Of a DNA stretch of 30,048 nt, positions 1 through 7,427 are shown piece by piece (position 1 is the first letter of the stretch; each line of letters opens with the position of its first letter). The stretch is from DATKGW01 sp035510605 (lineage in GTDB: Bacteria > Patescibacteriota > Saccharimonadia > Saccharimonadales > CAIOMD01). Where the stretch lies: positions 1 to 30,048 of the forward strand of contig DATKGW010000018.1 of the NCBI GenBank assembly GCA_035510605.1, read 5' to 3'. The notes below the pieces were generated by a model. It was given only the letters and a program-made list of their open reading frames with translations. It was not told the DNA's origin and searched no databases. Made by a program: the position numbers and the translations under genes.

Positions 1-254
1 AAAAACGTAGGAAGTATTACATCACTATTAGCTTGACTACCCCTGTTATTGTTGATATGATGTAGGTCGACGTTTGAGTTTAGGCATTGAGACTATCGGA
101 AAAAATAGTTTCTAGCATAAACTCAAGCTACCAGAAAAGCAGGTAAGACTAATTGGGACGCTTGAGCTTTGTAACTTAAAAATTTGGAAGTAAATAATTT
201 AAGGCAAACGGCAAATTATTGGTAATTACCAATAACTAGTCAATTGCACATCGT
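1..254 (+). other. 16S-23S internal transcribed spacer (3' part)
   Basis: This stretch precedes the 23S 5' end and holds no tRNA or ORF that I can recognise; the 16S 3' end is not in the window. It contains a long hairpin (73-82 TTTGAGTTTA with 118-127 TAAACTCAAG). It also contains a mutually exclusive alternative in which CTCAAGC (122-128) pairs with GCTTGAG (160-166). The last part, around 229-242, can pair imperfectly with the 23S trailer around 4962-4976, as expected for a 23S processing stem. The spacer identity is inferred from position. Confidence 0.75.
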
Positions 255-905
255 AAAAAGTTACTCAAGCGCACACAAAGAATGCCTTGACATAAGACAC
301 CGATGAAGGACGTGATAGGCTGCGATAAGCCGCGGGGAGCTGCCAAATAAGCTTTGAACCGTGGATTTCCGAATGGGGAAACCCGAATTGGGTCATACCA
401 ATTCACTCATATCTGAATACATAGGATATGTAGCGGTAAGCTCCTGAACTGAAACATCTTAGTAGGGAGAGGAATAGAAAGTAAATAACGATTCCGGTAG
501 TAGTGGCGAGCGAATCCGGAATAGCCCAAACCTTTTTAAGTTTCTCCGATTTATCGGAGATAAATTGACAGATGAATATTTAATAAGGGGTTGTGAGAGC
601 CAAATAACCAAGCCAGGATACTAAAAGTTTTAGTAATCTGGCTCGGCGTACGTACTGTCATAAGCGTACATAAGGTAAAAAATTAGCGAAGCGAGCAGAA
701 GTAGCTGGAAAGCTGCGCCAAAGACGGTGATAGCCCGGTATGTAAAGCAGCGCTAACCTTATAATTTGACGGGATTTATCCCAAGTAATTATACGGATCT
801 TTGATTCGGCTAATTACTTTACTCGATTAGGTCGGGACACGAGAAACCTTGACTGAAACCGGGACGACCACGTTCCAAGGCTAAATATGTCTTATGATCG
901 ATAGC

Positions 906-939
<34 letters not shown>

Positions 940-2833
940 CCAAAAGGGGAGTGAAATAGAACCTGAAATTGTGTGCGTACAAGGAGTCGGAGCTCCGATT
1001 TATCGGAGTGACGGCGTGCTTTTTGTAGAACGATCCAGCGAGTTAATGGCAAGTGCAAGCTTAAGGTTTTTACCGGAGGCGTAGTGAAAGCGAGGCTGAA
1101 TAGGCCGATTTAGTATTTGTCATTAGACCCGAAACCAAGTGACCTAACCATGGGCAGGTTGAAGCGCGGGTAAAACTGTGTGAAGGACCGAACCAGGGAG
1201 AGCTGCAAAACTCTTGGATGACCTGTGGTTAGAGGTGAAATGCCAATCGAACTTGGAGATAGCTGGTTCTCCTCGAAATAGCTTTAGGGCTAGCGTTGTA
1301 TTTTAGCAAGTGGGGGTAGAGCTCTGTTTTGGAATGAGGCCCGTGAGGGTACTCACCCTTGACAAACTATGAATACCATTTGTGGAATTACGGCAGTCAG
1401 AACGTCGGGGCTAAGCTCGGCGCTCGAAAGGGAAACAGCCCAGATCACCATCTAAGGTCCCTAAATCTACGCTCAGTGGGAAACGAGGTGGGATTTCTTA
1501 AACAATGAGGATGTTGGCTTAGAAGCAGCCATTCATTTAAAGAGTGCGTAACAGCTCACTCATCAAGAGATCCTGCGCGGAAAATGTAACGGGGCTCAAG
1601 CGTAGCACCGAAGATGTGAACTTTTAATTTATTAGGAGTGGTAGAGGAGCGTTGTTGTCGGCAGTGAAGCTGGACTGTAAGGTCTGGTGGAGCGGCAACA
1701 AGTGAGAATGCTGGAATGAGTAACTTTAAGATAGGTGAGAATCCTATCCACCGAAAGAGCAAGGTTTCCTGGGCTATGGTAATCATCCCAGGGTTAGTCG
1801 GGCCTAAGCCGAGGCGTGAAGCGTAGGCGATGGACAATGGGTTAATATTCCCATACCGGTTATATTTTTGCTGATGGGTGCGCGGCATGGTAGTTGGAGC
1901 AGTCTAATGGTATGACTGTCTAAGTGTCTAGGATTCGTCCGAAGCACGAATGAAAGCGCCGATTTATCGGTGTGATTCCAGTGACCCAAGCTGACCAGAA
2001 AAGCCCATTTGCTTATAAATATAGCCGACCGTACCGCAAACCGACACAGGTGCTCAGGTCGAGTAGACCAAGGTGTACGAGAGAACCCTTCTTAAGGAAC
2101 TCGGCAATATAGCGACCGTAACTTCGGGATAAGGTCTGCCTCGAGCAATCGAGGCCGCAGCGAAAGAACCCATGCAACTGTTTATCAAAAACACAGGTCT
2201 CTGCTAACACGAAAGTGGATGTATAGGGGCTGACGCCTGCCCGGTGCTGGAAGGTTAAGGGGAGAGCTTTACGGCTTGAACTGAAGCCCCAGTGAACGGC
2301 GGCGGTAACTATAACCGTCCTAAGGTAGCGAAATTCCTTGTCAGGTAAGTTCTGACCCGCACGAATGGCGTAATGATATGGGTACTGTCTCAAGAAGGGA
2401 CTCGGTGAAAGTGCATTGGCGGTAAAGATGCCGTCTGTCCGCATCAGGACGAAAAGACCCCGTGGAGCTTTACTACAGTTTGACATTGAGCCGAGCGACA
2501 ACATGTGTAGCATAGGTGGGAGGCTTTGAAGCCCCGACGCTAGTCGGGGTGGAGCCATCAGTGAAATACCACCCTTGTTGTCGTTTTGTTCTTACCTGAA
2601 CCGTTATCCGGTTTGGGGACAGTGTCTGATGGGTAGTTTAACTGGGGCGGTTGCCTCCTAAAGAGTAGCGGAGGCGTTCAAAGGTTGGCTAACTACGGAT
2701 GGAAATCGTAGTGATAGTGCATACGCATAAGCCAGCTTGACTGTGAGGCCAACAAGCCAAGCAGGCACGAAAGTGGGAGTAAGTGATCCGTTGTCCATAC
2801 ATTTATGTATATGAACGTGGGATCGACAACGCA

Positions 2834-2866
<33 letters not shown>

Positions 2867-2909
2867 TATAGCGCCCAATAGTTCACATAGACGGCGCTGT
2901 TTGGCACCT

Positions 2910-3744
2910 TAACACATTGGGGTGCTGTAGAAGTAATTCTGCACCAAAAATACGGCTTATAACGGTGAACCCCAACTATTCCTTGTGAAGTATAATAGGA
3001 ATAAGGGCAATACCGTGGGAAGTCTAACGTCAACACAACATGCAATACTAGTCGGAAGCTTATTGGGTGATGGGGCTCTTCGAAAGCAAGGAAAAAGAAG
3101 AAATGCTTTACTCGAAGTAAACCACTCTTTTAAGCAAAAGGAATATGTAGATTGGAAATGGCAACATTTTCGCTCATACGTTCTTAGACAACCTAAGTCT
3201 CGTAAGGGAAATGGTTCACGTATTGCATATAGGTTTACAACGCGAAGTTTGCCTGAATTTACGTTTTATCATGACTGGTTTTATCCAGAAGGGAAAAAAC
3301 GAATTCCGAGCAATCTAACACTTGATCCTTTATCTCTGGCCATTTGGTTCATGGATGATGGGACAAGGATTCGCTCAGCATTTTATTTGAATACTCAGCA
3401 GTTCACCTTAGCAGAACAACATCTGCTAAAGCAGATACTGTTGAAAACGTTTGGATTACAAAGTGCTTTGAATCGCGATAAACAATATTTTAGACTACGG
3501 TTAAACACAGTTAGCTCTGTGAAATTGAAAAGAATTATAGAGCCATTTGTAATACCTAGTCTCAAATATAAATTGACTAATGACCCCGTAACGACTGAGT
3601 CGAAAGACAAGATTTCAATAATCAAAGATTGAAATAACACGCCGCCTCCTGTAGATGAAACCTAGGGTATGGTTAATAACTAACCTAAACTCAGGGACAG
3701 GAAGAAGATATAGTCTACGCCATATGAAAATATGGAATATAGTA
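2910..3744 (+). mobile_element. Group I intron 1 in 23S rRNA (site L2500), encodes a homing endonuclease
   Basis: A self-splicing intron inserted between the U2500 and C2501 equivalents. The 5' splice site is fixed by P1: exon GCACCT (2904-2909) pairs with the internal guide GGGTGC (2920-2925), giving the canonical U-G wobble at U2909. The 3' splice site is fixed by P10: 3' exon CGATGT (3745-3750) pairs with ACATTG (2914-2919), stacking directly on P1. Core strands are visible: P-like CGGTGAACCCC (2963-2973), Q-like GGGCAATACCG (3005-3015), a probable P7 5' strand ACGACT (3591-3596) and S element AAGATATAGTCT (3705-3716). The last intron base is A3744, not the usual terminal G. The endonuclease ORF fills most of the intron and overlaps core strands at both ends. 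Confidence 0.88.
3015..3632 (+). CDS. LAGLIDADG homing endonuclease (two-motif type) of intron 1
   Basis: A site-specific DNA endonuclease that would cut intronless 23S alleles and spread intron 1. The 205-aa protein carries two LAGLIDADG motifs: LVGSLLGDG at residues 12-20, and LAIWFMDDG about 95 residues later (acidic residues near 114-115). Two motifs in one chain means it can act as a monomer; the sequence resembles the LAGLIDADG_2 type. I chose GTG 3015 because AAGGG (3003-3007) lies 7 nt upstream and the protein motif follows promptly. An in-frame GTG at 2985 would add 10 residues but has no ribosome-binding site. The gene's 5' end coincides with ribozyme core strand Q and its 3' end with the probable P7 strand. 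It is the only gene in the window ending in TGA, consistent with foreign origin. Activity is inferred from intact motifs. Confidence 0.88.
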   Translation: MGSLTSTQHAILVGSLLGDGALRKQGKRRNALLEVNHSFKQKEYVDWKWQHFRSYVLRQPKSRKGNGSRIAYRFTTRSLPEFTFYHDWFYPEGKKRIPSNLTLDPLSLAIWFMDDGTRIRSAFYLNTQQFTLAEQHLLKQILLKTFGLQSALNRDKQYFRLRLNTVSSVKLKRIIEPFVIPSLKYKLTNDPVTTESKDKISIIKD

Positions 3745-3837
3745 CGATGTCGGCTCATCTCATCCTGGGGCTGGAGAAGGTCCCAAGGGTCCGGCTGTTC
3801 GCCGGTTAAAGAGGTACGCGAGCTGGGTTCAGAACGT

Positions 3838-4611
3838 AAATTACATTGCGTTCTACCACTGTAAAGTGGTAATGTACTGATGTACATCACATCAATAGTA
3901 CAAATCCTGACTAAAATCGGTGAAACCCTAATCTTGCTTCGAACGGCGAGAAGGGCAATACCGAGGGAAGATATTTTGAATAGCGAAGAAAAGGCCTATA
4001 TAGCCGGATTTCTAGATGGAGATGGCTCAATTATGGCTCAGTTAGTATTCCGCAAGGATTACAGATTGGGTTATCAAATTCGAGTCAGCATCGTCTTCTA
4101 TCAGAAGACAAGCCATCAGAAAATTCTCTTTTGGCTAAAAGAGCGGCTAGGCTATGGTTATGTGCGCATGCGCAAAGATGGCATGAGCGAATACACTATA
4201 GTTGGCATAAGAGAAGCTGCACATGTACTAAAGCTTCTGTATCCCTTTCTTCAACTTAAAAAGGATCTTGCGATAGATGTTTTGGCGCTCATTGAGCATC
4301 ATCCATCGACGCGAAAAATGACTGCTTCAAAGTTGATTAGTTTAAGTAAGCGAGTTGATAAAACCGCTGAATTTAACTACTCAAAGAAGCGCACTATAAC
4401 TAGTGAAACTGTCATAAACTTTTTAGGGAAGCAAAGTATCCCCGTAGAGACTGGAGTCCAGGTTGCTCTGGACGAAGATAGGGCAAATAAACTATATCAA
4501 GCCCTATAATACGTCAGCCCCTTTCACTACATGGTGGAAGGGAGAAGATATAGTCCGTGCCATCAGTAATGGTGGATAAAGTTTTAAGATATAAATGCTT
4601 AAAATTACACG
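3838..4611 (+). mobile_element. Group I intron 2 in 23S rRNA (site L2593), encodes an I-CreI-like endonuclease
   Basis: Inserted after the U2593 equivalent, the same rRNA position as the Chlamydomonas chloroplast intron that encodes I-CreI. P1 is a 7-bp helix: exon AGAACGT (3831-3837) with guide GCGTTCT (3848-3854), ending in the U-G wobble. Core strands are P-like CGGTGAAACCC (3918-3928), Q-like GGGCAATACCG (3953-3963, identical to intron 1), probable R/P7 AGAGACT (4446-4452) and S element AAGATATAGTCC (4545-4556). The intron ends with a normal terminal G (4611) before exon CGTGAGAC. P10 is weak. The shared core suggests that the two introns are related. Confidence 0.9.
3976..4509 (+). CDS. 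I-CreI-like LAGLIDADG homing endonuclease of intron 2
   Basis: A 177-aa single-motif LAGLIDADG enzyme, expected to act as a homodimer on a pseudo-palindromic site. The motif is AYIAGFLDGDGS near residues 7-18, with D16 matching the catalytic Asp20 of I-CreI. From memory, I-CreI resemblance continues through GYGYVR, the PFLQLK segment and the TSETV segment near the C-terminus. The joined exons flanking the intron match the 22-bp I-CreI target at 20 positions. I chose TTG 3976 because AGGGA (3964-3968) lies 7 nt upstream and this gives a length near I-CreI's 163 aa. ATG 3880 is in frame, but its extra 32 codons would be the ribozyme core itself and it has no ribosome-binding site. The gene's 3' end overlaps the probable P7 strand. 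Confidence 0.92.
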   Translation: MNSEEKAYIAGFLDGDGSIMAQLVFRKDYRLGYQIRVSIVFYQKTSHQKILFWLKERLGYGYVRMRKDGMSEYTIVGIREAAHVLKLLYPFLQLKKDLAIDVLALIEHHPSTRKMTASKLISLSKRVDKTAEFNYSKKRTITSETVINFLGKQSIPVETGVQVALDEDRANKLYQAL

Positions 4612-4906
4612 CGTGAGACAGTTCGGTTTATATCCGATGTGGACAATAGGAAATGTGAGGGAATTTGACCCTAGTACGAGAGGACCGGGTTGAACGCACC
4701 GCTGGTGTACCAGTTGTCAGACCTACTGGCATAGCTGGGTAGCTAAGTGCGGTCCAGATAAGCGCTGAAAGCATATTAAGCGCGAAACTGATCCCAAGAT
4801 TACATTTCCCCATGAGACCCCTGAAAGACGATCAGGTTGATAGGCGCAAGGTGCACGCACAGCAATGTGTTTAGCCGAAGCGTACTAATAGGTCCATTGA
4901 CTTTTT

Positions 4907-5057
4907 ATGAATCTCATACGTAGGAACATCGTTTTGTTCCATCGTATGAGAGATTGGTTACTAACTAGCTATTAGTGTTTGTCAGAACCGTGTTATTTGT
5001 AAGATCGCTGTCATTGGGCGTCGATAAGAGATTTTTTAGTATATTAAAAAATTCTTA
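4907..5057 (+). other. 23S-5S spacer with two processing hairpins
   Basis: No gene or tRNA is visible. Two strong inverted repeats are present: 4912-4951 (TCTCATACG with CGTATGAGA, plus inner GGAACA/TGTTCC), and 5022-5060 (CGATAAGA...TCTTATCG with an inner ATTTTTTA/TAAAAAAT arm). Neither is followed by a T-run that would make it a terminator, so RNase processing signals are more likely. The second hairpin extends into the first bases of 5S. Confidence 0.65.
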
Positions 5058-5171
5058 TCGGTGCCCATGGCGCTAGGGAAACACCTGTTACCATGCCGAA
5101 CACAGCAGTTAAGCCTAGTAGCGGTTACAATACTTGGGTCATCAAGCCCTGGGAAAATAGCATGGTGCCGA
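5058..5171 (+). rRNA. rrf: 5S rRNA gene
   Basis: About 114 nt. Helix I is visible as CGGTGCC (5059-5065) with GGTGCCG (5164-5170). The conserved loop segment CCATGCCGAACACAGCAGTTAAG lies around 5092-5114, written here only as a landmark by position. It follows 23S in the usual operon order and is closed by a strong terminator. Exact ends may vary by 1-3 nt. Confidence 0.95.
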
Positions 5172-5176
5172 ATTAT

Positions 5177-5212
5177 ATAATGCCCGTTCGAAAGAACGGG
5201 CATTATCTTTTT
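5177..5212 (+). terminator. Rho-independent terminator of the rRNA operon
   Basis: A perfect 13-bp stem, ATAATGCCCGTTC / GAACGGGCATTAT, with a GAAA tetraloop and a downstream CTTTTT, directly after 5S. Confidence 0.96.
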
Positions 5213-5555
5213 AATAAAAATGTAAAATTTTTTTAGAGTAGTGTGGATAACTTTTAAGTTCTCATGGAGCGTACATTTTATTTACAACGATTAATATATA
5301 AAATATCAAAAGGCTTTACGTTATTGTTGCAAGTCTACCCTTAGTGCAATAAATAAATGATAATAATACAACAAAAAACAATGAAATATTTTACATAACT
5401 TTGGGTACATTATTTAATATATTGCTATTGAAAAGCCAAATAGATGGTTCCAAAATTGTCTTTGTAAAACTAAAAGGCTAAAAATAAGACATAAACGTCT
5501 CATATAAATAGCCAAACGCTTAAAACAATAGTTTCGTACACGAATTAGTACGACG
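5213..5555. other. AT-rich gene-free stretch, possible small RNA
   Basis: About 340 bases without a convincing ORF on either strand. It lies between two plus-strand terminators, so a transcript that starts and ends here is possible, but I see no clear promoter for it. Visible elements are a consensus DnaA box (TGTGGATAA, 5242-5250) and, near the end, an imperfect hairpin CGTAC/GTACG (5535-5552). No known RNA family was recognised. Confidence 0.35.
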
Positions 5556-5589
5556 AAAATGCGCCTTCAAACAGAGGCGCATTTTTTAT
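5556..5589 (+). terminator. Rho-independent terminator with no assigned gene upstream
   Basis: Stem AATGCGCCT (5558-5566) with AGGCGCATT (5575-5583), an 8-nt loop and a T-tract on the plus strand. The rRNA operon already ends at 5212, so this terminator implies an unrecognised plus-strand transcript in 5213-5555, or a back-up stop. Confidence 0.85.
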
Positions 5590-5602
5590 TAGAACATAAA
5601 AA

Positions 5603-5631
5603 TTGACACATTAACTAAAGCATGATAATGT
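5603..5631 (+). promoter_or_regulatory. Strong sigma-70-type promoter for the KGG protein
   Basis: -35 TTGACA (5603-5608), exactly 17 nt spacer, -10 TAATGT (5626-5631). Transcription would start near 5638, leaving a leader of about 80 nt before the ATG at 5717. Confidence 0.85.
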
Positions 5632-5647
5632 ATAAAGCATAAGCAGA

Positions 5648-5684
5648 GGGTTCGACGACAGCTAATGTCTGAAAACCCTTTTTT
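5648..5684 (+). promoter_or_regulatory. Terminator-like hairpin in the 5' leader (possible attenuator)
   Basis: GGGTT (5648-5652) pairs with AACCC (5674-5678), with an inner GACA/TGTC arm, followed at once by TTTTTT. It lies between the promoter and the KGG gene, so transcripts could stop here as a roughly 45-nt RNA or read through into the gene. No upstream anti-terminator pairing was identified. Confidence 0.6.
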
Positions 5685-5716
5685 ATATCGTTTATAAAAT
5701 GTGAGAGGAGAATATT

Positions 5717-5914
5717 ATGGCAGGAACTATCAATGGCGGTAAGGCCGCTGCTACTACCAACAAAATACGCTACGGTTCTGACTTTTATGCAAAAATCGGA
5801 GCAAAAGGCGGTAAAAAAGGTCACACTGGTGGCTTTTATGCAGATCGTGAACTCGCACGAAAAGCGGGGGCACTTGGTGGTCGAGTAAGCCGTCGGACTA
5901 AAAAGATAGCCTAA
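5717..5914 (+). CDS. Small KGG-motif (stress-protein-like) protein
   Basis: A 65-aa, very basic, Gly-rich protein with the GGKAAA start, a YGSDFYAKIGAKGGKKG core and a second GALGGRVSRR copy. This pattern belongs to the KGG / general-stress-protein (GsiB, con-10-like) repeat group, whose molecular role is poorly known; desiccation or stress protection and nucleic-acid binding are only suggestions. It has no signal peptide or membrane segment. The start is well supported: AGGAG (5706-5710) lies 6 nt before the ATG. It is a single-gene unit with its own strong promoter and a terminator 20 nt after the stop, so high and independent expression is likely. The leader hairpin hints at conditional control. 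Confidence 0.85.
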   Translation: MAGTINGGKAAATTNKIRYGSDFYAKIGAKGGKKGHTGGFYADRELARKAGALGGRVSRRTKKIA

Positions 5915-5936
5915 TTTTTAGCCTGAAACATTAATT

Positions 5937-5965
5937 AAAAAAGGAGTGTGTATCACTCCTTTTTT
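5937..5965. terminator. Bidirectional terminator between convergent genes
   Basis: Stem GGAGTG (5943-5948) with CACTCC (5954-5959), flanked by AAAAAA on the left and TTTTTT on the right, so it works on both strands. It separates the KGG gene from the minus-strand gene ending at 5988. Confidence 0.9.
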
Positions 5966-5987
5966 AATATATTTTAAGTAAGGATAA

Positions 5988-6443
5988 TTAATTTTTTGCG
6001 AGATTTAACCCCTGATAAGATACCTTCCAGGTGTTTTTACAATTAAAGCATTGGTATAAACCATCATTTCGTTGCAAGGAAACCACACCACACTTAGGGC
6101 ATTTGGCTCTTGAGTGTAACCAGTCACGATATGTATCTAAACAATCTTGAATATGCTCGTTGTCTATATTTATGTCGTATTTTTTTCCTAAAATCTTGGC
6201 TTGACGCCAGGTTCTGGTTTCCAATTTAAGAAGATCAAAATCGTTGTGGTAGTTAATGTGCCCAAGTGAAGCATGTGCAACTTCATGCAGTAGTGCCCAT
6301 ACTCCATGTTCGGCAACTGATTGGTGAGTGGTGTAGATGATCTTTCGTTCTTTAGGAGACCAAGAAAAATTCTCACCTGATTGAAATTTTATATCCGGAA
6401 AATCCCTTATTAAGATTGGTAGCAGATTATTGATACTATTCAT
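5988..6443 (-). CDS. HExxH zinc-peptidase-like protein with C-terminal zinc ribbon
   Basis: A 151-aa soluble protein of unassigned family. It contains H53-E54-V-A-H57 followed by H62 (HEVAHASLGH), a metallopeptidase-type zinc site resembling ImmA/IrrE or SprT-like domains; E75 could be another ligand. A C-terminal zinc ribbon is formed by C115-x2-C118 and C132-x2-C135. The combination of a small gluzincin-like domain and a ribbon recalls SprT-type DNA-associated proteases, but overall similarity is not strong enough to name it. Its ATG overlaps the stop of the upstream ROK kinase by 8 bp, so the two are probably cotranscribed and translationally coupled. No secretion signal is present, so the substrate would be intracellular. 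Confidence 0.75.
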   Translation of the reverse strand: MNSINNLLPILIRDFPDIKFQSGENFSWSPKERKIIYTTHQSVAEHGVWALLHEVAHASLGHINYHNDFDLLKLETRTWRQAKILGKKYDINIDNEHIQDCLDTYRDWLHSRAKCPKCGVVSLQRNDGLYQCFNCKNTWKVSYQGLNLAKN

Positions 6444-7251
6444 TTTGTTTGGCGTTGATAATACAACCTAGCACAACTGCTTCTTCGGCGTTTTGAGCAC
6501 CAATAATTTTTGGTTGTTTAATCATTACTGACTTGGTAATTAATTTACTGAGTTCTCGATTCAACTGGTCGGCATACTTGTAAAAATAAGTACCAACTCC
6601 ACCCCCGATTATTACTATATCCGGCATGAATACTGCGCAATTATCAACTATGCCCATAGCCATATTTTTAGCAATTTCATTCCAAGCTGATTTATTTTCT
6701 AACTCAGAGGCCGTTTTACCATATTTATGGACAATTGCTTTTCCGGCCGCAAATTCTTCCCAGTCCATCATTTTGCCTTTGTATTCAAAAACCATGTGTC
6801 CACCCTCGGCATCTAACAGGTAGGGTTCGAGCAGGCCATTTACCACAAAACCAGTGCCTATACCAGTACTGAAAGTAACATACATTACCCGTTGATTTAT
6901 ATTGCTTAGAGCATGAGCTTCTGATAACCCAGCCAAATTAGCATCGTTTTCGATAATAACCTTAATACCGCTAAACATTTTAGAAATATCATGGACGATG
7001 GGTTTATTAATCCAATGTAAATTGGGTGAATTCTTGATTATCCCATTTTTACGATCGATTGACCCAGCCGAACCGATAGAAATAATACTTACACGATTGG
7101 TGGATAATTTTTTTATATTATCACTAAGTATTTGGATATATTCTTGATAATCTTTCGTTGAAGAAAATTTTATTTTATTTAATACTTTACCATCTTGATC
7201 TGCAACGGCCAGTAAAGTTTTAGTAGCACCAATGTCTATTGCAATTATCAT
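6436..7251 (-). CDS. ROK-family sugar kinase (glucokinase-like)
   Basis: A 271-aa ATP-dependent sugar kinase of the ROK/ASKHA fold, probably phosphorylating glucose or an amino sugar. It starts with the phosphate-binding DIGATKT (residues 6-12). The catalytic base is D103 in ENDAN, the second phosphate loop is GIGTGFV (130-136), and an adenosine-region GGGVG motif is near the C-terminus. The Cys-rich zinc motif that marks most ROK proteins is missing: the EGGHM segment is followed by YKGKMMDWEEFAAG without cysteines, so this is a zinc-free variant. The open frame continues upstream to 7443, but that part is not ROK-like and MIIAIDIG is the standard N-terminus. There is no Shine-Dalgarno; a TACACT -10-like box (minus strand, 7261-7266) lies 9 nt upstream. 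Substrate is unknown. Confidence 0.85.
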   Translation of the reverse strand: MIIAIDIGATKTLLAVADQDGKVLNKIKFSSTKDYQEYIQILSDNIKKLSTNRVSIISIGSAGSIDRKNGIIKNSPNLHWINKPIVHDISKMFSGIKVIIENDANLAGLSEAHALSNINQRVMYVTFSTGIGTGFVVNGLLEPYLLDAEGGHMVFEYKGKMMDWEEFAAGKAIVHKYGKTASELENKSAWNEIAKNMAMGIVDNCAVFMPDIVIIGGGVGTYFYKYADQLNRELSKLITKSVMIKQPKIIGAQNAEEAVVLGCIINAKQNE

Positions 7252-7427
7252 AATGACGATAGTGTAACACAAGAAACCTATCCGGGACTCTTTACAACAG
7301 AGATGTTTTGCTGTTAAATATAAATAATCTGAAAGTGTGGTTAATAGTCGGCATCTTGTCTTACTTAAGAGGTGGCTATAGATAACTGCAAATCTCAGAA
7401 ATACATTTTTTAAGGAGTGTTTTGTTA

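Noticed and set aside
1..254. tRNA genes in the rRNA spacers
   Set aside because: No cloverleaf, T-loop GTTCRA context or matching acceptor stem was found there or in 4907-5057.
1556..2558. Minus-strand ORFs inside the 23S gene
   Set aside because: They are antisense to conserved rRNA and have no protein-like pattern or ribosome-binding sites.
5242..5250. Consensus DnaA box here and another at 26390-26398, possibly an origin
   Set aside because: Each is a single box without a cluster, and dnaA, dnaN and rpmH are not nearby.
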